From contig OX387192.1 in the NCBI GenBank assembly GCA_947561395.2, forward strand, positions 1,488,001-1,552,000: DNA of 64,000 nt, in the 5' to 3' direction. Each line of letters starts with the position of its first letter. The first letter of the stretch is position 1. Made by a program: the position numbers and the translations under genes. This DNA comes from Buxus sempervirens (Eukaryota; Streptophyta; Magnoliopsida; Buxales; Buxaceae). Positions 1 to 10,286 of this stretch are shown in pieces. The notes beneath the pieces were generated by a model. That model saw only the letters and a program-made list of their open reading frames with translations. It was not told where the DNA came from and searched no databases.

Positions 1-30
1 GATCCATTGTTGCACACCCATAAAACTATC

Positions 31-199
31 GGAGTGATTTCATGATTATGATATGTTCAAGGGCTAGGATTAGGGTGATTACAATTTTTTTGGTTTACAT
101 TTGTTTTTCTAAAGAATAAAAAAAAATCCAAAAAGCACATTTGATAACATCAAAATCTAAAAAATTAGATTCGTTCATGCTTTTTTTACAAATAGTTGG
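31..199. repeat. left edge of duplicated segment, copy 1
   Basis: This stretch matches 61167-61333 almost base for base, sharing a run that begins GGAGTGATTTCATGATTATG. It is the left part of a segment also present upstream of the second BIR1-like copy. The match breaks at base 200, where a retrotransposon LTR begins, and resumes after 9462. No gene is visible in it. Confidence 0.85.
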
Positions 200-918
200 T
201 GTTGGGGAAATTTATTTTTCTTTATAACAATTAGATGACAAAAGGTTAGGAATTCTAGTGAATTTCTTTAAAGTGTAGTATTGCAAGTAAGTGAATAAAA
301 GAGACATGATTTGATTAGGTAAAATCTGAACTTGATGTTGTTTTAAGTTGCTACAAACATGTTTAGTAGTATGTAGCTACAACTATAACAAAATCTGGGG
401 TTGAAAATGACCTTTGTTATATTCTGTTAAGTTGTTGGATCTGTTAGTTAAAGTGTTTCTCAGGCAGTTACAACAAGGGTAAAATCTCTGATATAAAAGG
501 AGATCTGAAGATTAAAGAGGAGCTTCTGGAACGAGTGACTCTTGGGTGAAAGAGAGGAGCTTGTGAGATTAGAAAAGTGAGGGTTGCTGATGGATTGCTT
601 CAAGGACTGGAGAAAGACTTGGAGATCAGCTAATTCAGATCTGGAGTAGATTTGAATTCACAACCTGGACATATTCAAGGTGTGGTCGTGTATTCTTGGA
701 GCTGCCAAGAAGGTTGGAAGATCAAGAGCCGTGGATTGATTGGTTGTGGAATCAACTAAGAGTGAGGTTTAATTTAGATGTGAATTCTTGTAAATTTAAA
801 TAGTCTTGTATTAATCTTTTCATAGTGCATTGATTTTTCAGGCGTGGTCTTCCTAAAAAGGACCCGAGGTTTTACTTAAATGGAAGTTTAGGGTTTCTTC
901 GTATAATTCTTGTGTCTT

Positions 919-1732
919 CGAGATTCCTAATCTCAGGTCCCTGTTCTCTATGAATCTAATACCCAAGTAAAGAACACAATAGCAAGGAACAAAACAACAA
1001 TAAAGAGACAAACAATTTTTGCGAGAAAACCTTAGATGATCATCTAGGTAAAACCTTGGGTCTTTTTCAGGAAGACCAAGCCTGAGAAAAATTGAATTAA
1101 TATGAAAAGAACCTTACAAAGAATTCAGATTTACAAGATTCATCAACAAACATAAAACTCACTCTCTAGGTTGATTCCACAACCTTTTTCTTCAAAGGAT
1201 TTGATATTCACACCTCTTGGCAGCTCCAAGACTTCACATACACTTTGTAATACAGATCAGGTTGCCCATTCAGATCATCTCCAGATCTGAATGTTCCAGC
1301 TCTTCAAGCCTTTCCTCAGACCTCAAGAACTCTCCAACAAAACCTCTGTTCTCTGATCTCTCCAGAACCTCTTCTTCACAAAGACTCCTTGGCAAGATCA
1401 GCTACTAGAATCCTTCAGTTCCCCTTTTAAATCAGGCATTGAACCATCTTGAAAACTACCTGCCCAACAACCTCAACAACCTTTGTAACTAACTAATAGA
1501 ACCTAACAGATTCTCGTATTCACCTGAGATTTCTGTTAGGTCTGTAGCTATACCAGGTTACACTTAAACCTGCTGGTAGCAAACTAAAGCCACCAAATTA
1601 AACAAACTTCATTGACTCAACTCATGATTCATTCAACACATGTCATCAATTTTAATACTTAATAGAAATTTTATTAGACTCCATGAACCTTTGTCATTCA
1701 ATTGTCACATGGGAAAAGAAATTTTCCCAACA
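919..1732 (-). repeat. 3' LTR of Sirevirus-like element
   Basis: It ends ...TTCCCAACA on the plus strand (TGTTGGGAA on the element strand) and matches 8575-9383 with scattered substitutions and short indels. The first base of the expected TGAGATTCC end is C here. The other end carries the palindrome GAGATTCCTAATCTC. Confidence 0.85.
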
Positions 1733-1745
1733 ATCTCCCCCTTGA
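1733..1745 (-). promoter_or_regulatory. polypurine tract for plus-strand priming
   Basis: On the element strand the sequence next to the 3' LTR reads TCAAGGGGGAGATT, a typical Copia polypurine tract directly abutting TGTTGGG. Confidence 0.75.
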
Positions 1746-2009
1746 CAATTGCATGAAAAAACTTTAACAATTTATGAACCAATTTAATGAATGAATGCAT
1801 TCAACTGTATGCATGGAAAGATAACCAACATATATTCAATTTATCATCACATCATCATCAAAATATGAACATAGATCACATCAATGACATTTAAGTAAGC
1901 AAGAATATCAGTATATACAGAAAAACTGTAGTCATTTTAGAAAGTTAGTTTTCTTCCTTGCTTCCCCTTTGTACCATCTACCTTACCTTCTCCCTTGGCA
2001 TCATGTTTC

Positions 2010-2140
2010 TTTCTCCCCCTCTAGGAACATCTCCCCCTCAAGTCAAGTCCACCTCTCCATCAGCTTTAGCAATACCACTTCATCAGCTCCCCCTCAAGAT
2101 AGCTCCCCCTCAAGAAAAGTACTATTCTCCCCCTTTTTGT
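2010..2140 (-). repeat. cluster of extra polypurine-tract-like motifs
   Basis: AGGGGGAG or close variants occur about five times on the element strand within 130 bp, far upstream of the LTR-adjacent tract. Multiple such tracts are described for Sireviruses. Here they are seen directly; their function is inferred. Confidence 0.6.
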
Positions 2141-3402
2141 CATGCAATGATTCAAGGGATACAAGTGCTTAACAAGAGAACTCATGCCAAGATTAAAGAA
2201 GGATATAAGAAGAAAATTCTTTGATTAAAAAAAATAAAAAACTATGAGGAAAAATTCTACTCATCCAATGTCCAGTTAAGATCCCAAAGAAACACTCCAA
2301 ATCAGAAAAATTAGCAAATGCAGTACATAAAATGGGAAAATGAAACTCAGAGTCATACATCCTTTGAGAGCTAGAGAAAATAGAAAACTCATCCTATTCT
2401 AAAGATTAAGATGAAAATCTGAAGAAATCTAGCCATGTGTAAATAACAGTGAAATCTGAAGACAAAAATCCCTTTAATATGCTCAATGAAAGACTCTTTT
2501 GAGAGGGTTTTGTACAATGGCTGAAATCAAGAGAATAACATTCATGAAAACATGAGCACTCATTGATTCTTGCCGATTTCTAGTGCTGGAAATAGGGAGA
2601 AAATAAACACTTTAGAGATGACATCCAACTTAAAACAAGGCTCCAAACTCAAGATTGAAACCCAAGAAGTTAGAGGATGATGTTTACCAATTCTCCAAGA
2701 GGAATTTAGCAAAGAAATCTCCAAATCGACCAACTTAGGATGAGATTTAAGCTTCTTTGATGCTAAGAAATCACTTATACAACCAAAGAACCAAAGCTCC
2801 ATTGCCGTTTTTCTGCAGAGAAGAGAATGTAGCCTGTTTGGAACTTACCCAGAAAAAATTTGTAACTTGTCGAGGTTACATGACACCCAGATTGAGTAAT
2901 CTTTGTGCACACTTCAATAAATCCAGATCTAGTTTTCATTGACATTAATACACCCTTAAACTAATGACAAATCCAAAAACTTTTAAAAAATATTTGTACA
3001 ACACATTTGGATTATCAAAGATTTAAAACAAATTGAGAAATCATTAAAGTTCTTGCTCATATAATAGATTAGGCAACAAAATCATCAACTAATCCACTTC
3101 AACAATCAACTACTAGAGATAAATTTATAAGATTGTTCTTTAAAGCACACTTGATCAACCCATAAGCCATTTATAATATATGAGTTGAAATTTTACAGAA
3201 ATTTTTGAGTGTGTGTGAGACAAGCAATATCCATGTGAGTTCTTTCAATATGTGCTATTATTAATGAGATATAGAAGTAGAGAATACTTGATTGTAATGT
3301 TTCTACCTTGAGTGTCAAAGGTGTTGTGGTATTCTTCAAGACTTGTACTCATTAAGATAGGTAGCCTTCCCATTTTTGCCTCTTTCTTTCTCAATGAATT
3401 GA

Positions 3403-3550
3403 GGATGTCTGGGGTTTACAGCTCATCCCAGAATTCTTACTCATACTTTGAACTTAGGATATCTGGGGTTTACAGCTCATCCCTTGTTCTTACTTACACT
3501 TTGAACTTAGGATGTCTGGGGTTTACAGCTCATCCGTTGTTCTTACTCTA
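3403..3550. repeat. 53-54-bp tandem repeat, about 2.7 copies
   Basis: The core GGATGTCTGGGGTTTACAGC recurs with starts at 3403, 3457 and 3510. Confidence 0.85.
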
Positions 3551-3879
3551 ACTTCCAATTTTTTTATATTAGGCTCAGCTGATTTTCACTCTATCTTTTG
3601 AGATTGTCTTTTCAGAAATTCAAAATTACACCCAATGATTACAAAAAACTGAATTTAAGTTCACAAGTATACTCAATATCTATTTTGCAAAAATAATAGT
3701 AGAGAAAAAAAAAACTTGGAACTCAAGGATATGAAAATATAACACTCCAATTTCTGTGACATTTCTCATTTGTTCATGTGCTTTAGAGAGTGATGTAGTG
3801 TGCAAACCAGAACATCTCTTATAAAAAATATGTAGTTCATTGATTGGTGAAATGAATGAGTATCAAGATTTTCATACAC

Positions 3880-4406
3880 CTAATGTTCCATGGAGCATAT
3901 TCCTAATGATTTCCTAAGTGTTTCAAACTTTTGTTGATCCAAAAGTTTTGTAAAAATATTTGCAATTTGATTTTGTGTTTGAATATGTTCTAAGAGAATT
4001 GTTTTGTTCTCAACTAATTTTCTTATAAAGTAGTGCCTAATATCAATGTGTTTGGTTCTTGAATGTTGAACTAGATTTTTTGATATATTAATGGCATTCT
4101 GATTATTACAATATAGTGTCATGGTTCTTGAATTTTTCCTCTTCCCTTTAATTCAGAAGTGTTTCCATCTCCAAAAGTGACTATACTACCATTATGGTCA
4201 TTTAGAGAACTGAACAAAGATCTGTCTCTAGACATGTGCTTGGAGCATCCACTATCTAGATACCACAGGTTGTTGTCATGAGCATTTAAAGCTGTATGGA
4301 CCACTTGACAGACAAGATCAGACTTCCTGACCCAGATTTTCTTCATTTTTGGAATGTTATTTCTCATGTATGAGTTACTTGAAGGTGTTGATGCATTCTT
4401 TTGCAA
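3880..4406 (-). pseudogene. Copia protease joined to RNase H tail by internal deletion
   Basis: On the minus strand 4406-4119 encodes a Copia protease start with WYLDSGCSKHMS (the DSG catalytic triad of aspartic proteases). It is followed at once by 4122-3880, which encodes the end of RNase H, with HSRTKHIDIRHYFIRK and NIFTKLL. In intact elements about 3 kb of integrase and reverse transcriptase lies between these. A single deletion therefore removed integrase, reverse transcriptase and the first part of RNase H. The element cannot make its own polymerase. Confidence 0.8.
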
Positions 4407-4409
4407 TTT

Positions 4410-5738
4410 TTAAGTAGAACTTATGGGGTATTTGGTGCCTTTTAAGTTCTGAATTTTTTGGGACAGCAATTCTGTTTCTTTCAAAAGAGTATCAAATCTG
4501 TTGAATAAGGAAAATTTAGACTTAGTTTGAGTCTGAAATTTTTTCTTATCAACATATTCCTTGGGTAACCCACGTAGGATGTGACATTTAGGCTTTATGT
4601 GCCCTTTCCTTCCACAATAGTGACATATAGGGATAAAAGATAGAGGTTTAAGTTCATGTTTCTTTCTAGCATTACCTCTATAATCAGAATTTTGAGTATT
4701 GAATTTCACATAGGAAGTAAGATCCTTACCAATTGAAGCTTTACCCTTAAGTAGACCTTGTGAAGAGCTTTCTCCAATTGACATCACCTTTCCTTTTCCT
4801 TTGAGTGCTTGATTCAGTGAATTTTCAGCAACATATCCAAGTCCACTGTGATCTTTGTCTCTTCTTTGGCTCTCCAGCTTTTCATCAAGTGCCTTAGTTT
4901 CTGCAAAAAATTTTGTAAAAGAGATTTTAGACAACTTGAGTTCATTTTCTACTAAGGAAATTTTACCTTTTAGGTTATCTAACTCAATAGTTTGTGAGTT
5001 CAGCTTCATGAATTTTAGATTCTAAGTAAGTTTCTCTAACTTTTACTTCCAAGACAAGTTTTTTCAACTCTTCTCTTTGTCTCAAGCAAGTTTCTTTCTC
5101 CTTCTCAGCACCCTTTAATTGAAGTGACATCCTTTTACATTGTTTCTAGAGTTTGTGAAACTCTCTATAAAGGAGATTGTAAGCTTCTTGAAGATCACAA
5201 TTCTTTTCAGAATCTTCATATTCACTACACTCACTAGGGGACTCACTATTTGAATTCAGTGTAACTACAAATGCCATCAAATTCTCTTGACTTTCCTCTG
5301 TTTTGGAATAAGAAGTTTCCTCTTAATCACTGTCATCCCAAGTGGCTTTCAAAGCATTTCTCCTTTTAGACACTTTATTTGGAAACTCAGTAGCAACATG
5401 GCTAAAGCCTTGGCACTTATAGCATTGAATTCCCTTCAGATTTCTTTTCTTACTTTCTGATTTTGATTCACTGTTCTTATTAGATCTGAAATCTTTTGGC
5501 TTCAGTAATGACTTTGTTGATTGCTTCTTCTTGAAGAACCATCTGAACTTTTTAACAAGTGAGACCAACTCTTCAAGATTATCATCTGAATCATCATCTT
5601 TATCCTCCTTTATACTCTTAAGAGCAATCCCCTTTTGCTTCTTGGAAATTTTCAGATTTGCTTCAAATGTTTGTAGAAACCCCACCAATTCTTATACCTT
5701 CATTGCATCAACATCTTTAGCTTCTTCAATAGCAGTAA
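4410..5738 (-). pseudogene. Sirevirus-type gag, C-terminal part, broken
   Basis: Pieces of the gag C-terminal half are read on the minus strand at 5688-5323 and 5009-4410. Each has a CCHC-type zinc knuckle. The first, CYKCQGFSHVATEF, has lost its last cysteine. The second, CHYCGRKGHIKPKCH, is complete. The lysine- and serine-rich stretches and coiled-coil-like LENELKL segments fit a nucleocapsid precursor. Stops and frameshifts separate the pieces. The segment is continuous with 8038-8535 once the solo LTR at 5739-7972 is taken out. Confidence 0.75.
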
Positions 5739-7972
5739 TGTAACGCCCCGGATCCGTGTCGTTCATTAAAGATATAACACGTCTCACAGAGGGTTAGGTA
5801 AGGATCCAAATAAAAGTGATCGTTGGATAATCACGCAATTAATACCATATCAGAGTGCACAATTAAATTCTTATCTAAGAAATCTAATATAATCTTCAAA
5901 TAAAATCAAATGGTTCCAAACAACTACCTTATTACATTTCCCAAAACAAATGTATCAAAGTTTCAATCTATAATAAACCTACTAGTCTATGGATGATAGT
6001 AATAGTCCTCCTCTCTATATGTGTCAGTCGGATCTACCCCAGAAGGCGCCTCACCACGAATATCTGAAAAACAAAACAACAACGAAGGAATGAGATACGA
6101 ATATCTCAGCGAGTAACATATGCATGCAAAAATAGTTATCCACAGTTATAAATATGCTTCGATAAATAACCAACAAATAAACAACCATAGTATTGATAAA
6201 TCAACGAAAGGTCAATGTCATGCATATTGCTTAAATTGGTTAATTTACATGCCAAGGAGACACTTCACACCTCCATGTACGCAGTTCCGGCCTACTAAGG
6301 GTATCTGATACTCTGAAATGACGGCCTACTCAGGGTATCGTCATCCAATGCCGGCTTACTCCGGGTATCGGCACTGACAACCAGGCCTACTCAGGGTATC
6401 TGGCTGCTCTACACTGGTTGTGGTAGCACACAAGGCCATGCAATTACACCAACAAACAAATACCATCACATTACTAAGCTTAACATGGATCAAAGGGAAG
6501 CTAAACACAAAACCGATTAATAACTACATAAAACTCTGCATTTGCAAAACAATAAACCCACACTGATTTACCATCCTGTGTATCCCAATACACTCCTCAC
6601 AAGTTTGTTCCAACCAGAACATCAATTCACATAAATTCAGTAGGTATCCCAACCTCACAACAACAAAACTCATGTAGTAAAAGCCTCTTACTCACACAAA
6701 ACATTTTCAATACTATTTAGTCCTTTGATATCGAACAAAACCAGATTATACAAATTTAAAATCAGAAAACAGATAAAATATATAACCAAACTGGCTCATT
6801 TACTTATAGGATCATGAATAGCAACAACCTACCTAGATTCCTTAAATTCACCTTTCGACAAGTTATAGAAATACCCAAAATTTGATTCAATACTCTCCCA
6901 AATGTTTTGAACGGATGTAATGTTTCTAATATCCTAATCTAGCCTTTGGGTATGAGTTTGTAGTCTCAAAGTATCAAAAATTTGGTTAGGATTGCAAAAA
7001 CCAACTTTCGGCAATTTCCACTGGGTGCGCTGACCTTTGGCGCTTGGCGCGAGGTCGGCGTGGACTTAGCGTATACCCAAACATCACTTTGCGCGGACGA
7101 AAGCTACTAGGCGCGAGACAAGCGCGAAATCAGTGAGAGAAGAAAACACTTCGTGCGTGGTTGGTGCGAGCTAGGCGTGAACTCGGCGATATGAGGAAAT
7201 ACCTCGCGCGCTATTGGCGCGAGCTAGGCGCGAACTCGGCGAGAACAAATAACTTAACCTTGTGCTGACTCTTTCACTTGGCGCTAGGTAGGCGCCAAGT
7301 CGGCGGATCCTACCTTCGATACACGACTCTTTGTTAATCTCAGAACTCCATGACTGGCCGAAATTTTGACCTCTATAACTACTCGTCTATGCTTCTACCA
7401 TTACCAAAACACCTTAAACTTATTTCGGATTTAATCTAAACAACTTACAAATCATGACTTCTAAACCCATCAAACAACTCACGCTCAAACATATGTTATT
7501 CCGAAAACATGCTTCTGACTAATCTCAGAGATCAAAACCCATCATAAAATTAAAACGATGCTACTCACCTTATACGCTTCCAAGTCTTGCACAGCAATAC
7601 CTCGTAGAGCAAAACCAACAGTCGATTGTCACTCCGTTTGTCTTCGGTTCGCAAGTGGTTTTCTTCTGAACAGCCTTGATGCTGAACACTTTGATCGGCA
7701 GGAACACCCAATCTTCTTCTCTCCCAAAATCCTAGATCACCAGCCGAAATCTCTTCTCAACTCAAGGATGCGAAAACGAAAACCTACAAGTCTAACTTCC
7801 TTAAGTATTTATACTTACTATACTTACATTACTTACATTGCCGCTTGACGAGTTTTGAAAACCCTTGATTCGGTGCATGCTCTCCCACCGAGATTCCCTA
7901 CATACACATGGCTTATTAAGTTTATTCGTCCAAATAAATAAAAATTCATGTAGAAAATATCGGGGTTTTACA
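5739..7972. mobile_element. 2.2 kb solo LTR (Gypsy-like) in the gag of the Copia element
   Basis: It begins TGTAACGCCCCGG and ends CGGGGTTTTACA, with a perfect 5-bp target duplication AGTAA (5734-5738 and 7973-7977). It has TG...CA ends and no internal coding domain. Inside are four variants of CCTACTCAGGGTATC near 6290-6400 and a GC-rich stretch near 7020-7310 with repeated GGCGCGA and CTCGGCG. This type of terminus is common in plant Gypsy LTRs; the superfamily is inferred. Confidence 0.75.
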
Positions 7973-8037
7973 AGTAAACTTGGGTTGAAATCTCTTAGGT
8001 AGAGATCTCAGAATTTTCCATAGGTGGGAATCTTTTC

Positions 8038-8535
8038 TCATAGATTGAAGCTAATGTTAACTATGTCACTCAACCTAGAGTAGAATTGGTCAAAGTTCTC
8101 TTCTTCATCCATCTGAATTGTTTCAAAAGTAGTGGTTAAACGTTGCAAACGAGACAATTTAATAGCTGCTGTACCTTCATGAGTAACCTCTAAAATATCC
8201 CAAGCTTCCTTAGCAATTTCACATGTAGAGATCCTTCTAAATTCCTCCACGGTAACAGTACTAAACAAGGCATTAATAGCCTTGTTGTTCCAACTACAAC
8301 TTTCAAAATCCCCTTTACTCCACTTATCATGAGTCTTTGGTACAGTAACACCTTGAACAACTTCTGTGGGTGCTTTATACCCATTCAAAACAGACAACCA
8401 AATTCTCTCATCTAATGACTTCAAATAGGCTCTCATTCTTGCCTTCCAATAGGCATAATTTGACCTATCAAATAGGGGTGGCCTGGAGGAAGAAGCCCCT
8501 TCTTTGTTATAGTCCATAGAGAACCAAGATCTCAC
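8038..8535 (-). pseudogene. Sirevirus-type gag, N-terminal part
   Basis: About 165 residues on the minus strand begin about 25 bp after the primer binding site. The text SSRPPLFDRSNYAYWKARMR and later AWDILEVTHEGT is the gag-polypeptide (UBN2-type) fold of Copia elements. The frame stops near 8038 and would continue beyond the inserted solo LTR at 5738. Role: structural protein of the virus-like particle. Confidence 0.8.
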
Positions 8536-8559
8536 TCTTTAAACAGATTTGAGTGGAGT

Positions 8560-8572
8560 GGCTTTGATACCA
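8560..8572 (-). promoter_or_regulatory. primer binding site (initiator tRNA-Met)
   Basis: The element strand reads TGGTATCAAAGCC two bases inside the 5' LTR. This matches the usual Copia site complementary to initiator methionine tRNA with one change (A for G at position 9). Confidence 0.85.
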
Positions 8573-8574
8573 AT

Positions 8575-9383
8575 TGAGATTCCTAATCTCAGATTCTTGT
8601 TCTCTATGAATCTAATACCCAAGTAAAGAACACAATAGCAAGGAACAAAACAACAATAAAGAGACAATTTTTACGAGGAAGCCCTAGATGATCACCTAGG
8701 TAAAACCTCAGGTCTTTTTCAGGAAGACCAACCTTGAGAAAAATTGAATTAATATGAAAAGAACCTTACAAAGAATTCAGATTTACAAGATTCATCAACA
8801 AACATAAAACTCACTCTCAAGGTTGATTCCACAACCTTTTTCTTCAAAGGATTTGATATTCACACCTCTTGGCAGCTCAAAGACTTCACATACACTTTGT
8901 AATACAGATCAGGTTGCCCATTTAGATCATCTCCAGATCTGAATATTCTAGCTCTTCAAGCCTTTCCTCAAACCTCAAGAACTCTCCAGAAAAACCTCTG
9001 TTCTTTGATCTCTCCAGCACCTCTTCTTCACAAAGATTGAGTTTTAAATCAGCTACTAGAATCCTTCAGTTCCCCTTTTAAATCAGGGGTCGAACCATCT
9101 TGAAAATTACCTGCCCAACAACCTCAACAACCTTTGTAACTAACTAATAGAACCTAACAGATTCTCGTATTCACCTGAGATTTCTGTTAGGTCTGTAGCT
9201 ATACCAGGTTACACTTAAACCTGCTGGTAGCAAACTAAAGCCACCAAATTAAACAAACTTCATTGAATCAACTCATGATTCATTCAACACATGTCATCAC
9301 TTTTAACACTTAACAGAAATTTTATTAGACTCCATGAACCTTTGTCATTCAATTGTTACATGGGAAAAGACATCTTCCCAACA
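8575..9383 (-). repeat. 5' LTR of Sirevirus-like element
   Basis: The plus strand begins TGAGATTCCTAATCTCA and ends TTCCCAACA. It matches 919-1732 along its whole length, including the distinctive CTAGATGATCA, AGGTCTTTTTCAGGAAGACC and TCATTCAACACATGTCATCA stretches. Confidence 0.85.
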
Positions 9384-10132
9384 GTCTCCCTACTATTTTG
9401 TTAATTTTTTGTTTTCAAAATTCATAGAGAAAAGGGGCCTGAGATTTAGAAATCTCAGTTGGTGACTCTTCACATAGGCTACTTATTAGGAAAACAAAAA
9501 GAAAAAGCTGGAGATACGAGAAAGCTCTAGCCGCAGAGATGAACCGAAATCCTCTACGGCGTCGTTTCCTACGGCGTGCATAAGGAAACGACGTGTGGAT
9601 TATGATGGGGATTTCGGTTCTTGTGGTCGTGGGTTGTGATGGGGATGCTCCAAACAGGCTACGACGTCAGCAATGATTTTTCCAATGGACGTCAGACATT
9701 TCCCGTTTGAGAAAATATCTTTAAAAACTCAAAAAATCATAAAAAATCTACTTTGATCTTTGACAAAATTAGAAGGATCACCAGTTGCTTAAGAGGGTTT
9801 TTATGTGCCTCCACCAACATCCAACATCTGGTGATGAGAACATATTTAGTTATTTCCTTGTAATGCCATGGCAATACTTTTGTATTATATGGCTTTTGTC
9901 TTTTTCTGTTAACATCGCTATATTTGTACGTAATTTTAGGCTATAAATTTAGTTTCAGATATCTTTCACACGAAGATTGTCTACGCCTTATGAGCACGTG
10001 GAGGAGTACATTTTCTTTCTATTTGCATTTTTAGGCTATAAAATTAAAGAAAATCAACATTATCATTATGGAGCAAAAGAAAAATTACTAAAATTAAGTC
10101 ACAAGAAAATTTTATATAGGTTAAAATTAAAT

Positions 10133-10286
10133 ACTGGTTACAAGTCCTATCATGCCCCATTACAAGTCCTACCATGCCCCGTTACAAGTCCCACCATGCC
10201 AGGTTATAAGTCCCACCATGCCTAGTTACAAGTCCTACCATGCCTGGTTACAAGTCCCACCATGCCCCGTTACAAGTCCCACCATA
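10133..10286 (+). repeat. 22-bp minisatellite, left half
   Basis: Units of the type GGTTACAAGTCCCACCATGC repeat every about 22 bp. The array is cut at 10286 by the CACTA insertion and continues in the same orientation at 15100. Confidence 0.85.

Larger units (their letters stand above)
1746..3879 (-). other. non-coding or env-remnant region between RNase H and 3' LTR
   Basis: This is 2.1 kb downstream of the RNase H stop on the element strand, the place where Sireviruses may carry an envelope-like gene. I see no convincing protein. Two features stand out: repeated CTCCCCCT (AGGGGGAG on the element strand) between about 2010 and 2140, and a 53-54-bp tandem repeat near 3403-3550. Confidence 0.55.
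919..9383 (-). mobile_element. deleted Sirevirus-like Copia retrotransposon
   Basis: This minus-strand element has LTRs of about 810 bp (919-1732 and 8575-9383), a tRNA-Met-type primer binding site, a purine tract next to the 3' LTR and a gag of Sirevirus type. The flanking 5-mers are GTCTT (914-918) and GTCTC (9384-9388), a one-mismatch target duplication. Integrase and most of reverse transcriptase/RNase H are missing, so it depended on other copies for movement. It was later interrupted by a solo LTR at 5739-7972. The lineage call rests on the gag N-terminus, two zinc knuckles and the RNase H tail. Confidence 0.8.
200..9457 (+). mobile_element. solo LTR of a Sirevirus-like Copia family, split by a nested element
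   Basis: The left part (200-918) begins TGTTGGGGAAATTT and the right part (about 9389-9457) ends AAATCTCA. The flanks are a perfect 5-bp target duplication GTTGG (195-199 and 9458-9462). Joined, the two parts give about 790 bp that align to the reverse complement of the LTRs of the nested element, for example GGTCTTCCT, GAGGTTTTAC and TTCATAGAGAA in the same order. No internal domain belongs to it, so it is read as a solo LTR. The paralogous segment near 61333 has the empty site with a single GTTGG. Confidence 0.8.

Noticed and set aside
1746-3879. An envelope-like gene in the Sirevirus-type element
   Set aside because: No reading frame of useful length and no membrane or coiled-coil pattern could be supported.
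10133-10286. A repeat protein encoded by the minisatellite
   Set aside because: The 22-bp unit is not a multiple of three, and the reading frame ends within the array.
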